Of a stretch of DNA of 64,000 nt, positions 45,627-54,314 are shown one piece after another. The stretch's first letter is position 1. Each line of letters begins with the position of its first letter. The notes beneath the pieces are model-generated. The model had not been told where the DNA came from and did no database searches. It saw nothing but the letters and a program-made list of their open reading frames with translations. Both the position numbers and the translations under genes were made by a program. The DNA comes from JALOLV01 sp046295175 (GTDB taxonomy: Bacteria > Bacteroidota > Bacteroidia > Cytophagales > Spirosomataceae). The stretch covers positions 310,001-374,000 of the forward strand of contig JBKBNY010000005.1 of NCBI GenBank assembly GCA_046295175.1, read 5' to 3'.

Positions 45627-46190
45627 TTATTGTACAAACAATTGATTTACAGTAATCTCGAAATCATTCATTACTGGTGAAGCCGAACATACATCATCAT
45701 CGGTACAGATTTTTACATTTTTGAATGAGGTAAAAACTTCAACAATTTTATCCTCAGGATATATCAACCACACAACTTTTACTCCATGTTTGAAATACTC
45801 TCTCAGTTTTCGCTTTACATCATTGAGTTGGTCGTGTGTAGAAATAATCTCAATTGCAAATGCAGGAATTGGTTCATCGCCTTCATCGCTATTGTCAATT
45901 TGTTCACCACTAAAATAAGCCAAATCTGGTCTTCTAAGTTGGATTCCTGTTAGCATTACATCTTGTTCACAAATTAATTCTCCACCTGCCTCGTATGCCT
46001 TTGTCTTACTAAATAAACGATTTAGTATTTTTACTAATTTAAGATGTTTACGTTTCATTCCTTCAAATTTTATCAATTCGCCATCATTCCACTCATATTT
46101 GAATCCGTCGTTGGGTTCCCAATTTTCAAATTCTTCGAGAGTAGTTGGCAAAACTGCTTTTTTGACCGACTCTATCATATTCTTCTGCAT
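45627..46190 (-). CDS. Uma2 family (DUF820) putative restriction-like endonuclease
   Basis: 187 residues; start ATG at 46190 or at 46178. The PD-(D/E)xK-like fold of the Uma2 family: a LTLEEFENWEP-type N-terminus (here PTTLEEFENW), FKYEWNDGELI, RRPDLAYFSGEQ, the acidic core FAIEIIST and VWLIYPEDKIVEVF. Function in cells is unknown; these genes are often multicopy and may be mobile. It is 48 bp after the T9SS plug gene on the same strand. Confidence 0.85.
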   Translation of the reverse strand: MQKNMIESVKKAVLPTTLEEFENWEPNDGFKYEWNDGELIKFEGMKRKHLKLVKILNRLFSKTKAYEAGGELICEQDVMLTGIQLRRPDLAYFSGEQIDNSDEGDEPIPAFAIEIISTHDQLNDVKRKLREYFKHGVKVVWLIYPEDKIVEVFTSFKNVKICTDDDVCSASPVMNDFEITVNQLFVQ

Positions 46191-46238
46191 TTATCTAATC
46201 CAAATATAATACATTAACAACAAAAAGTCGTTTTAGAA

Positions 46239-47519
46239 TCATCTTCTTTTATTAAAATTCAAAATCGCATAGCCGACAACCTTCTCGGCACGAGCCGTGA
46301 TGGGTCGGTGGTAAATAATGATTTCGTAAGTGTTTTGGGTATCGGAGAAATTGCCCTCAAAAAAGGTCTCGTCAACTTTATTGGCGGCATCTTTCGTAAC
46401 AAAATTGTAGTTGTAAACCCCTTGCTTTAACCGAACGGTAGCAACGTATCCGCCGTATTTATCATCGTACTCCATTAGGTTTTCTTTGTCTAATTGCCAA
46501 TTATTAAAAGCTCCGTTTACATAAACTTTTTTATCGCCGTCAACCTCGTGGCTTTTAAGCCCAAAAGTCATCCAGATGTAATCGGCTTCGGTTTCGCCTC
46601 GGTGGGTTTCCATATTATCAATGGCGTAGAGTCCATCAAAATCAAAAGATTCGGTATAGGTGTATTCGCTACGATTGGATTGATGACTTACCCACATATC
46701 GTCTTCTTTGCCACGTTGGATTTTATCAATCCCCAATCCTCTCGAATACGTATTGCGTGAATCGAAAAAACGGAATTCATTCCCAGCCGGAAAAACATTT
46801 TCATTCCTAAAAAACGAATATTTCAGTCTTCCGCTGCTTTCATCAACGGTAAAGGGTTTTAGGCCGTAAATGGCTCTATCCCAACGATAATTTTGACGAA
46901 CAACCAATTTCAACTCGTCTTTAGGCGACATCATTCGATAACCGCCGTAGGCAATCTCAAAATCTACTTGTTGATGGGTTTTCCAGAGGTTTGGGTCTTG
47001 GGCGGTTCTGACATTCATGGCAGCTCCGATTTGCTGTTCGTATATAATGAACCGTTTGCTAAGAATGTAGTCGGTTTTGTTGCGTTCTCGATGCACGACC
47101 AAAACGTAATTGCCCGAAATTTTGACGGCTGGAATCTCGATTTTGTAGTGATAATACGACACCTTGGTATTGCGAGAAACCTCGTAGTCGTTGATGATGT
47201 AGTCGTTGTATTCGTTGAGGTATTCGATTTCAGACAAAACGGATTGTTTCCAATCATAATTACAATGAAAAATCTTGACGTGGAATTGCTCGTAATCGGC
47301 GGTTAAATCATCGAATTCGAGGGTCATGGTCTCGCCCAAACGTGCCACTGCGGGGTTTAAAGCACTCGACGAAACACTGTAAGCACTACTGGCGTGTGGA
47401 TAAAGCTGAACCGATTTGATGTTGGGTTCGTAAACGTAGTCTTCGTAACGGAGTGTTTTTTGTGCCGAAGCAAAGCCTACGGCACAAAACAAAATGAGAG
47501 CGAAAATTTTAGTTTTCAA
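46239..47519 (-). CDS. Type IX secretion system plug protein (DUF5103)
   Basis: 426 residues with a signal peptide (MKTK...GFASAQ). It shows the DUF5103 layout: an N-terminal beta-sandwich (RYEDYVYEPNIKSVQLYP, then LEFDDL and FHCNYDW), a long middle with FPAGNEFRFFD and SYTYTESFDF-like strands, and an E-set-like C-terminal part (VYVNGAFNNW, then YNYNFV). The family member in Flavobacterium plugs the periplasmic side of the SprA translocon. It is evidence that this organism has T9SS, which would export the giant protein and the PA14 protein of this window. Confidence 0.88.
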   Translation of the reverse strand: MKTKIFALILFCAVGFASAQKTLRYEDYVYEPNIKSVQLYPHASSAYSVSSSALNPAVARLGETMTLEFDDLTADYEQFHVKIFHCNYDWKQSVLSEIEYLNEYNDYIINDYEVSRNTKVSYYHYKIEIPAVKISGNYVLVVHRERNKTDYILSKRFIIYEQQIGAAMNVRTAQDPNLWKTHQQVDFEIAYGGYRMMSPKDELKLVVRQNYRWDRAIYGLKPFTVDESSGRLKYSFFRNENVFPAGNEFRFFDSRNTYSRGLGIDKIQRGKEDDMWVSHQSNRSEYTYTESFDFDGLYAIDNMETHRGETEADYIWMTFGLKSHEVDGDKKVYVNGAFNNWQLDKENLMEYDDKYGGYVATVRLKQGVYNYNFVTKDAANKVDETFFEGNFSDTQNTYEIIIYHRPITARAEKVVGYAILNFNKRR

Positions 47520-47631
47520 ATTGTTATCTTTCTGGTTGATAATTGCGAAGATAACAACGATTATCGAAGTATTTTTAGTGTTTAATATAATTTATTGGGT
47601 GGATTATCATTCTGAGAGTCATTTAAGTAAA

Positions 47632-47664
47632 AGCCCTCTCCGTCGGGAGAGGGTTGGGTGAGGC
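47632..47664. repeat. REP-like palindromic element, intergenic
   Basis: CCCTCTCC - gtc - GGGAGAGGG followed by TTGGGTGAGG. It is the same type as the element inside purL (30890-30923). It lies between the T9SS plug gene and the stop of the M56/TonB gene and may also help terminate the latter. Confidence 0.8.
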
Positions 47665-47672
47665 AATTTACA

Positions 47673-49718
47673 TTACTGCTTCAAAAATACCTGAACTACT
47701 CCATGTTTACCTTTTTCGCCAAATTTTTTAATAGCTTCTTCACTTTTATAAACATTAATAACTCGGATTTTATCTGGATTTATGGCATCTACTTCTTCTT
47801 TGGTGGTTTCTTCGTCTTCGATAAGATAGAAGGCTTTGGATGGATAATGTTCAAAACCTGAGCCCGAACCATTTAATAGTTTTACTTTTATGGTACTTAT
47901 CAATAATACTCCCTTTTTATCTGTAATCCCATAAAGTTTTGCTGCTTGCCCACCTTTTTGTACAGATATTGAAGTGATGTCGTTTGGAGACAAATTATCG
48001 ATATTATCCCTAACCACACCATCTACCACTAATATATAGTCTTTTAGTTCGGTACCGCCTATTTTTGTTATTGCATTCTTAGGGTCTAACCATAGGGATG
48101 CTATTTTCGAGGAAAATGGCATATTATATCTTTGACCCACTACAACAACTTCATTTAATTCATTTTCAGGAGAAACAGGAATATAACCTTCGATGATAAA
48201 ACTGATAGGCACCGTAAAATATACATTTACAGGTTTACCATTTTGTTTTCCGGGCTTCCATCGTGGCATTGATTTTATAACTCGTACAGCTTCTTCGTCA
48301 CATCCAAAACCAATACCAAGACCTTTAAGAAGTTCGACATCTCCAATTGAACCATCTTTTTTGACGACGAATCGTAAAAAGACTTTCCCAAATGCATTGT
48401 TTCTTCGGGCTAATGCTGGATATTTTATATTTCGAGCTATAAATCTATACATTTCAGCAACCCCACCTTCAAATTCAGGCATTTCATCTACTGAGTTAAA
48501 AATTTCTTCGTCATTTCCATTTTCTATATTACTACTTGAAATAGTTATTTCACCAAGCATTCGTGGCTGAACGTCAAGTTTTTGGGATAAGTCTAATTGT
48601 ATTTCATAAAACTCTTCTCCATTTAATGGCGATACCTGAGTAAAATCTTTAACACTAATCACTAAAATCCCATTCTTAGGAACTTCTCTAAATTCAAAAT
48701 TATCACCTGACATCAATTCTTTAGAGGCTATCTTTCGGCTGTCTTTCACTAAGACTATCGAAATTTTATCAGTTACATCTACTGGATTCACTATTCTTAT
48801 CTTCCCCTTTACGGTAATTAAAGTATCATCTTTAGACGACAATAAACCTTTTTCTAATGGCTTCTCAATTACCTCCAACCCTTCATTCTTGGCTATCCAA
48901 GCCGAAGAAAAAACCAACATCGAGATAAAAAGCGGTAAAATCAATCCGTATTTGAGTAAAGCTACTTGTCTGGATTTCTCTTTTTGTAACATAAAAATTC
49001 TGCGTTTAAGAGTCGAACGATTATAAAATGAATTGGTAAGTTGATGCGGATTCAGCAGCCCGAATTCCCTACTAAACAACAGGATTGCGTAATCTGCTTT
49101 GGAATTTTCTTTTGTGGATGCAATCTCGTCGGCAATAAATTCGTGGATATGTTTAATGTCTCTTTTATAAAAATACACGACCGGATTAAACCAATTGGCA
49201 ATCGCAATGACTTCAAACAACAGCACATCAAATGAGTGTAGCTGCTGCACATGAACATGCTCGTGGGCCAAAATTGTATCGCGTTTTTGGAGCGTATCGG
49301 CTACAAAGCTGTACCCAAAGAATGAAAAGGCTTCGTATTTGTTAATCTCTTTGCGTTTGAGTACCAATACCAATTGCGAAACAACAATAATTAAGCGAAT
49401 CGCAAAAAGTACCATACCAATTATGTAAATGATTTTGAGCAAATCCATCCAAGTAAAAGTTGATTGTGGGGTTACCGAAATAACCCATGCTGGATTGAGC
49501 ATCACCGAGTAAATCGCTTCATTGACTTGCTGGGTTACAAACCATGACTGCACGTAATCTGAATACCAAAACGGAATCCCGAACGAAAGCACCGCCGAGC
49601 AAACCAAATACGCTCGGTTGTATTGGTGAAATGTCTCGTTTTGAAGGGCTATTCTAAAAAATCCATAGAAAAGCACCAAGTAAACATTTACTTGCAAGAT
49701 GTAATGTAACCAGTTCAT
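47673..49718 (-). CDS. BlaR1-like M56 peptidase fused to TonB C-terminal and plug-like domains
   Basis: 681 residues. N-terminal membrane helices (about 5-25, 35-50, 90-115) surround an M56 peptidase with the zinc motif HEHVHVQQLH at about 153-162, a second HEFIADE helix and a further helix (about 262-280). Then an extracytoplasmic region with a carboxypeptidase-regulatory-like stretch, a TonB C-terminal domain (YPALARRNNAFGKVFLRFVV, split by a loop; MPRWKPGKQNGKPVNV), and two plug-like segments (YILVVDGVV...DITSISVQKG; INPDKIRVINVYKS). It may sense envelope stress by cleaving a BlaI-type repressor, or cut itself. It lies 11 bp after the TonB gene. Confidence 0.85.
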   Translation of the reverse strand: MNWLHYILQVNVYLVLFYGFFRIALQNETFHQYNRAYLVCSAVLSFGIPFWYSDYVQSWFVTQQVNEAIYSVMLNPAWVISVTPQSTFTWMDLLKIIYIIGMVLFAIRLIIVVSQLVLVLKRKEINKYEAFSFFGYSFVADTLQKRDTILAHEHVHVQQLHSFDVLLFEVIAIANWFNPVVYFYKRDIKHIHEFIADEIASTKENSKADYAILLFSREFGLLNPHQLTNSFYNRSTLKRRIFMLQKEKSRQVALLKYGLILPLFISMLVFSSAWIAKNEGLEVIEKPLEKGLLSSKDDTLITVKGKIRIVNPVDVTDKISIVLVKDSRKIASKELMSGDNFEFREVPKNGILVISVKDFTQVSPLNGEEFYEIQLDLSQKLDVQPRMLGEITISSSNIENGNDEEIFNSVDEMPEFEGGVAEMYRFIARNIKYPALARRNNAFGKVFLRFVVKKDGSIGDVELLKGLGIGFGCDEEAVRVIKSMPRWKPGKQNGKPVNVYFTVPISFIIEGYIPVSPENELNEVVVVGQRYNMPFSSKIASLWLDPKNAITKIGGTELKDYILVVDGVVRDNIDNLSPNDITSISVQKGGQAAKLYGITDKKGVLLISTIKVKLLNGSGSGFEHYPSKAFYLIEDEETTKEEVDAINPDKIRVINVYKSEEAIKKFGEKGKHGVVQVFLKQ

Positions 49719-49729
49719 AATAAGTTGTT

Positions 49730-50131
49730 TTAGCTCAGCTTAAACATTATCGGCATTGTCAATGATGCCGTAACAGCTTTTCCGTTTACTTTAGCAGGAT
49801 TCCACTTGGGCATTAATTTTACCACTCTTAAAGCTTCTGCGTTGAGGGCTTCATGGCCTTTTATTACTTCAACATCGCTAATTGAGCCATCTTCTGCCAC
49901 AATCATTTTTACTAATACTTTACCTTCAATTTTCTTTTTTACAGCCTCTTCTGGGTACTTAATATTTGCAACCAAGAAATCAATCATTTTGGGCATTCCT
50001 CCCTCAAAAGTAGGCACCTCATCTACATTTTCGTAAACTTGTTTTGTTGGTTTTTCTTGAGCCGATACGGCAGTGGTTGTAAATACTACGGCGAACAATA
50101 AACAGATTAAAAGTCGAACATTTGTTTTCAT
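49730..50131 (-). CDS. Secreted TonB C-terminal-domain protein
   Basis: 133 residues with a signal peptide (MKTN...VSAQE) and one TonB_C domain (about 45-133) with YPEEAVKKKIEGKVLVKMIV (in parts YPEEAVKK, GKVLVKM), SDVEVIKG, and LMPKWNPAKVNGKAV. It lacks the N-terminal membrane anchor and the proline spacer of a true TonB, so it is a periplasmic TonB-like domain. The repeat-like resemblance to the TonB domain of the M56 protein downstream suggests common origin. Confidence 0.88.
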   Translation of the reverse strand: MKTNVRLLICLLFAVVFTTTAVSAQEKPTKQVYENVDEVPTFEGGMPKMIDFLVANIKYPEEAVKKKIEGKVLVKMIVAEDGSISDVEVIKGHEALNAEALRVVKLMPKWNPAKVNGKAVTASLTMPIMFKLS

Positions 50132-50234
50132 TTTTGATTGAATCGGGTTTTAAGTTGAAAATTTGTTTTTAGAGTGATAGATAATTGTTAATAAGAAATT
50201 AAGAATGTACGAAGGATTAAGTTTTAATAATTTA

Positions 50235-50347
50235 GAACGCTGATGACGCCGATTTTCAACCGCTGATAATCTCAGATATTTGAAAAATCTGTACCAATTG
50301 CGTTGCTTGCATCGCTGCGGCAAACCGTCTGTGTCATCCGTGAGCCA
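50235..50347. repeat. Degenerate intergenic repeat sequence
   Basis: Contains GAACGCTGATGACGCCGATTTTCA, split here as GAACGCTGATGACG and CCGATTTTCA, then CGCTGATAATCTCAG and GTGTCATCCGTGAG. This phrasing is common to short dispersed repeats of Bacteroidota and resembles 37750-37795. The 269-bp gap between the TonB and M56 genes holds nothing else that I recognise. Confidence 0.35.
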
Positions 50348-50400
50348 TTAATCCTTCATAAAGTCCTATTAGAAAATCGTTAATCGCAGTTTGGGTAGGT

Positions 50401-51324
50401 TCATTTCAGAATCCAAGCAATCGGCTGAGAATACGATTTATTACTTCTGTCTATATTTTTGATATTGATAAAATAGCCCAAAATTAGCAAAACGGGTATC
50501 AGCAACAAATACTGCGTAAGTGCGTACTGGTAACTTGGTTGGCGAGTCAGCATCCTGATACGTTGTTTTAAAAGCGATTCTTGCATAAACGAACTCGTCA
50601 AGTGGCTCATGTTTGTCCTGAAATTATAGGCAAATAAAAATTGTGCGTATTCGGCCAAATCAGTCGGATGAATGATGCTATCGGCGATGAATTCATGGAG
50701 TTTTTGGAGCGAATTTTTGTACAGAATCGCAATCGGATTAAACCAACAGATAATCTGAACCAATTCTACCAAAATAATATCAATTGTATGATGCTGGTCG
50801 ATGTGTACTTCTTCGTGTTCGATGACGAATTTCCGATTGTAGAACGAATCTTCTCGATTCAGAATCAAAAAGTTGAAAAACGAAAACGATGAAGTAATAA
50901 AGTGCGATTTTATCAACCAATAACGATTGCCCTCGTAGGTTTCAGTAAAATCGAGCGGCTCGCTCTTAAATAACAACCTAAAAACCTTAATAAAACTATA
51001 CACAAATCTCACCGATAAAATAGCAACACCCGACAGATACGTAAACTGAATGGCATCGAGTGTCGTGATGTCGTACAACCCAAGCGAGGTATTCAAGAAA
51101 GACCTTAGACCATCAAAAGAATATTCGTTGAGAGTCAATGGCAATTCTAATCCGGCATTGTGCTTGATTTTGATGAATGGCAATAAAAACGAAACGATAA
51201 TCGAACCAAGCAAATAGAACCGATTGATACGGAAAAAGGTATTTCGGCTGAAAACCAAACCATAAAGCGTGTAGAAAGCAAGCAATCCGATGTTTACTTT
51301 CAGAAAGTAGAGTAAAATTGCCAT
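50401..51324 (-). CDS. BlaR1-like M56 family membrane peptidase
   Basis: 307 residues. It has N-terminal helices (about 5-25, 37-50, 92-115), the M56 zinc motif HEEVHIDQHH at about 169-178, an NPIAILYKNSLQKLHEFIADS helix (in parts), and a final helix about 275-293. Unlike the downstream relative it has no TonB domain; it ends just after the last helix. Its gene follows blaI-like by 23 bp, as in BlaR/BlaI pairs that react to a periplasmic signal by cutting the repressor. The signal need not be a beta-lactam: no penicillin-binding sensor domain is present. Confidence 0.9.
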   Translation of the reverse strand: MAILLYFLKVNIGLLAFYTLYGLVFSRNTFFRINRFYLLGSIIVSFLLPFIKIKHNAGLELPLTLNEYSFDGLRSFLNTSLGLYDITTLDAIQFTYLSGVAILSVRFVYSFIKVFRLLFKSEPLDFTETYEGNRYWLIKSHFITSSFSFFNFLILNREDSFYNRKFVIEHEEVHIDQHHTIDIILVELVQIICWFNPIAILYKNSLQKLHEFIADSIIHPTDLAEYAQFLFAYNFRTNMSHLTSSFMQESLLKQRIRMLTRQPSYQYALTQYLLLIPVLLILGYFINIKNIDRSNKSYSQPIAWILK

Positions 51325-51347
51325 GATATTTTAGGGTTAATTATTTG

Positions 51348-51719
51348 TTAATCTTTCTTGAGTTTTTCAATCATCGCCAAGATTTCGTCGGCTTCTTTAA
51401 GGTCGATTTTTTTCTCTCGTACAAAAAACGAAAACATCTCTTCGACCGAATTCTCAAAGTATCCTTCCATCAGTTTGCCGGTTGCAAAAGATTTGTATTC
51501 TTCTTTGCTCACAATCGGAAAATACTCGTGGGTTTTGCCGTAGGCTTTGTGGTCAACAAATCCTTTTTGTTCGAGAATCCTCACAATTGTCGAAACCGTA
51601 TTGTAGGCGGGTTTAGGTTCTGGAAATTCCTCCAGAATGTCTTTAACAAAAGCACTTTGTAGTTTCCAGAGTACTTGCATTACTTCTTCTTCGGCTCGGG
51701 TCAATTCACGAATCTCCAT
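51348..51719 (-). CDS. BlaI/MecI/CopY-family transcriptional repressor
   Basis: 123 residues. A winged helix (1-75) with LTRAEEEVMQVLWKL and PKPAYNTVSTIVRILEQKGFV (in parts YNTVSTIVRILE) is followed by a coiled dimerisation segment (about 80-123: LMEGYFENSVEEM, then a charged helix). This is the standard length and layout of the family. It should repress its own operon (BlaI, M56, probably TonB and M56-TonB) and be inactivated by proteolysis through the M56 partner. Confidence 0.92.
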   Translation of the reverse strand: MEIRELTRAEEEVMQVLWKLQSAFVKDILEEFPEPKPAYNTVSTIVRILEQKGFVDHKAYGKTHEYFPIVSKEEYKSFATGKLMEGYFENSVEEMFSFFVREKKIDLKEADEILAMIEKLKKD

Positions 51720-51830
51720 GGTATATTAACTGTTTGGTTCATTCTTAAAACAAACATAAAACTATTATTTTAGTTTTACAACTATTTTCTTAGTTATTTT
51801 TATTTTAACGATTTCCGAATGGTTTTAATA

Positions 51831-51864
51831 CAAAAACCCTCTCGCAATGTGCTTGCAAGAGGGT
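51831..51864 (-). terminator. Rho-independent terminator after DUF151 gene
   Basis: On the minus strand ACCCTCTTGCAA - GCACA - TTGCGAGAGGGT, then TTTTTG. It starts 39 bp after the stop of the nuclease gene at 51903. Confidence 0.8.
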
Positions 51865-51902
51865 CTCTGAGGCGAAACGATTTAAAAAATCGTTTTACAG
51901 TA

Positions 51903-52499
51903 TTAGTTACGGCGGCTTATCTCATCTCTGATTTTGGCAGCACGCTCATATTCTTCTTTGTTGAGGGCATCTTCGAGCATTCGATTTAGCTCGTCGAGGG
52001 TCATGTCTTTCAGAGATTCTTTGAATGGCTTTTGCGGACGCGACGATGACGATACAATCTCTTGCGGTTCTTCGTCGGCGGTTTGGGCTTCTTGTGCCGT
52101 GATTCCAGCCTCCGATAAAATCGTGTTGGTTGTGTAAATCGGTACGCCAAAACGTAATCCGATGGCTACTGCATCCGACGGACGAGCATCGACTGTCTTT
52201 TGGCGAATACCATCCGTACATACGATTTTGGCATAAAAAATACCTTCTCGCAAATCTGAAATGATGATTTCTTCGACAGTATAATCAAATGCCTTCGAGA
52301 ATGACTTAAACAAGTCGTGTGTCATTGGTCGATTTGGAGTAATATGCTCCATCTCGATGGCTATCGCCTGTGCTTCAAACATCCCGATGATGATGGGCAG
52401 GCGGCGTGAACCATACTGTTCGGCAAGTACCAATGCAAAAGAGCCAGTCTGCGATTGACTTGGCGAAAGTCCTAATATTTCGAGTTTTACTTTTTCCAC
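51903..52499 (-). CDS. Bifunctional-nuclease-family (DUF151) protein with UvrB/UvrC motif
   Basis: 198 residues from a GTG start; no ATG is nearby in frame upstream and the family N-terminus (KLEILGLSPSQ) lies directly after it. The DUF151 domain occupies residues about 1-130 (ALVLAEQYGSRRLPIIIGMFEAQAIAIEM, partly shown as LPIIIGMFEAQAIA; VDARPSDAVAIGLRFGVPIY). A C-terminal UVR-type helix pair (LDELNRMLEDALNKEEY, ERAAKIRDEI) follows after a linker. The biological substrate is not known; plant and mycobacterial relatives have nuclease activity. Confidence 0.87.
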   Translation of the reverse strand: MEKVKLEILGLSPSQSQTGSFALVLAEQYGSRRLPIIIGMFEAQAIAIEMEHITPNRPMTHDLFKSFSKAFDYTVEEIIISDLREGIFYAKIVCTDGIRQKTVDARPSDAVAIGLRFGVPIYTTNTILSEAGITAQEAQTADEEPQEIVSSSSRPQKPFKESLKDMTLDELNRMLEDALNKEEYERAAKIRDEISRRN

Positions 52500-52642
52500 G
52501 TCGCAAATATAATGCTTATTTTATTATAGTATTTGGGCTTTTATCTAAAAAAATTCCTTTATTTCTAACAAGCACTAAGTGTAAAAAGTTGCCACAGTAG
52601 CAAAACAAAATCTTTATCTTGCCTAAAATACAGAAAATAAAG

Positions 52643-52669
52643 AAGTCTCGACAAAGCATATCGAGACTT
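52643..52669 (-). terminator. Rho-independent terminator after the FAD oxidase gene
   Basis: On the minus strand AAGTCTCGA - 9-base loop - TCGAGACTT, then CTTTATTTTC. It is within the 356-bp gap (52500-52855), where I see no other feature or gene. Confidence 0.6.
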
Positions 52670-52855
52670 AGTGTAATAAACCTATGATAAATATAATAAA
52701 TACGTATTAAAGTGCTAAAAAACAGACTAACTACCTGACTTTTGGTATTTTAAGAACCAAGATAACATTATTTTTTTGTTTATTCAATCAAAACCTCCTT
52801 TAAGATTGTAAACGAGTATCTTATTCTGTAAATAGCATTGGCCCAAATAAATAAC

Positions 52856-54235
52856 TCAAAAGATTTTACCATTGTTTAGAATTCCGTTGGGGTCGAGTGT
52901 CTTTTTGAGAGTCTTCATCAATGTTATCTCGGCCTCGGTACGAGTCAGATGCAGCCACGCTTTTTTCTCAAGTCCTACTCCATGCTCGGCAGTAACCGAA
53001 CCACCGATTTTTTGAAGAGGTGTAAAAATCAATTCTTCGACTCGGTGTCGCGTCTCGTGGTTATCTTCTCCACAACTCACAAAAAGGTGCAGATTACCGT
53101 CGCCCATGTGTCCGAATGCATAGAAAAACATTTCGGGCCATTCGTTTCTCAAATCAGTCTTTATGGTTTCGATGTATGTCTCCATATCCGAAATCGCAAG
53201 ACTAATATCAAATAAAAATACTGGTTTATGAACTGAAAAAATGAATTCGACTTGCTCGCGGATTCCCCAAAACCAATCTAATTCTTGCTGATTTTGAGCC
53301 AAAGCGGCATCGGCTATGAGATTGGCATCAAAAGATTTTTCGAGGAATTTCTCAAACAAAGCTTTGTCTTCTTCTTGGCTTTGCCCAAGCGTTTCAATCA
53401 AAACGTAATACGGGTAATTTTGGGATAATGGTGGCGGGTAATTGGAGGGTTTGCTCGTCATGAGGGTGTAGTAATCCTGCCAAATGAGTTCGTAAGTTGT
53501 AAGCTGATTATTGAGTTCTCTTTTGGCCGATTGCAATAGCTTTACAGTATCGGCAAAACTGCTAAGAGCCACAAAAGCTGTATTTTTACTTTTAGGTGCA
53601 TCTTCAATCTTCAAGACCGCCCTCGTTATAATACCCAACGTACCCTCCGAACCAATAAAAAGTTGTTTGAGGTCGTATCCGGCATTATTTTTCATCATTT
53701 TATTCATCGAAGACAGTACAGTTCCGTCGGCCAAAACGACCTCCAGACCCAAAACCAACTGACGTGTAACACCGTAACGAATGGCTTGAAGTCCGCCAGC
53801 GTTGGTAGCGATATTGCCCCCAATCATACAGCTACCTTTGGCTCCTAAATCGAGCGGAAAAAGTAGATTCTTCTCGGCAAGAGTTTGTTGTATTTGCTGC
53901 AAAATTACCCCCGCTTGCACGGTTACGGTCTGGTTTGCTTCATCAATTTCTTCAATCTGATTCATTCGTTCGAGACTCAAAGCTATCTCGTCTCGACGTG
54001 TACGCCCCCCACCCGAAACCCCAGTCAATCCGCCATGAGGTACAATTGGTTGTTTGGCTTCGTTACAGATTTTGAGAACTATCGAAACCTCTTCGGTATT
54101 TTTGGGTCGAATCAACGCAAGGCAATCCAGATTTCCTGCTTTTTGCCAATTGCTGGCTATTCGTTGAGCCGCTTCTTCGTGGGTCAATACACATTCTTTT
54201 CCGAGCGTTTCGATGAGTTTCTGAACAACAGACAT
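52856..54235 (-). CDS. FAD-binding oxidase (GlcD/D-lactate dehydrogenase type)
   Basis: 459 residues. The N-terminal PCMH/FAD domain (about 30-210) has RPKNTEEVSIVLKIC, PHGGLTGVSGGG, GSCMIGGNIATNAGGLQAIRYG (in parts, GGNIATNAGG) and GSEGTLGIITRAVL. The C-terminal FAD-oxidase domain contains FYAFGHMGDGNLHLF and SVTAEHGVGLEKK, with the metal-binding His residues. Members oxidise D-lactate, glycolate or D-2-hydroxyacids. No iron-sulphur partner is encoded next to it, so it is probably a single-chain D-2-hydroxyacid dehydrogenase. Cytoplasmic or membrane-associated. Confidence 0.9.
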   Translation of the reverse strand: MSVVQKLIETLGKECVLTHEEAAQRIASNWQKAGNLDCLALIRPKNTEEVSIVLKICNEAKQPIVPHGGLTGVSGGGRTRRDEIALSLERMNQIEEIDEANQTVTVQAGVILQQIQQTLAEKNLLFPLDLGAKGSCMIGGNIATNAGGLQAIRYGVTRQLVLGLEVVLADGTVLSSMNKMMKNNAGYDLKQLFIGSEGTLGIITRAVLKIEDAPKSKNTAFVALSSFADTVKLLQSAKRELNNQLTTYELIWQDYYTLMTSKPSNYPPPLSQNYPYYVLIETLGQSQEEDKALFEKFLEKSFDANLIADAALAQNQQELDWFWGIREQVEFIFSVHKPVFLFDISLAISDMETYIETIKTDLRNEWPEMFFYAFGHMGDGNLHLFVSCGEDNHETRHRVEELIFTPLQKIGGSVTAEHGVGLEKKAWLHLTRTEAEITLMKTLKKTLDPNGILNNGKIF

Positions 54236-54263
54236 GAGTTAGGTAAATGGGTTGAATTAAAAA

Positions 54264-54301
54264 AAATTGTGGCACATTCAGAGTTGAATATGCCACAATT
54301 T
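54264..54301 (-). terminator. Rho-independent terminator after the PA14 protein gene
   Basis: On the minus strand AAATTGTGGCA, loop of 16 bases, TGCCACAATTT followed by TTTTT. It is 14 bp beyond the stop of the PA14 gene and closes the three-gene DUF1800-DUF1501-PA14 run. Confidence 0.85.
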
Positions 54302-54314
54302 TAACAAATCTAAT

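Noticed and set aside
50401..51719. Beta-lactam resistance operon (blaR1-blaI)
   Set aside because: The M56 proteins have no penicillin-binding sensor domain and no beta-lactamase gene is adjacent.
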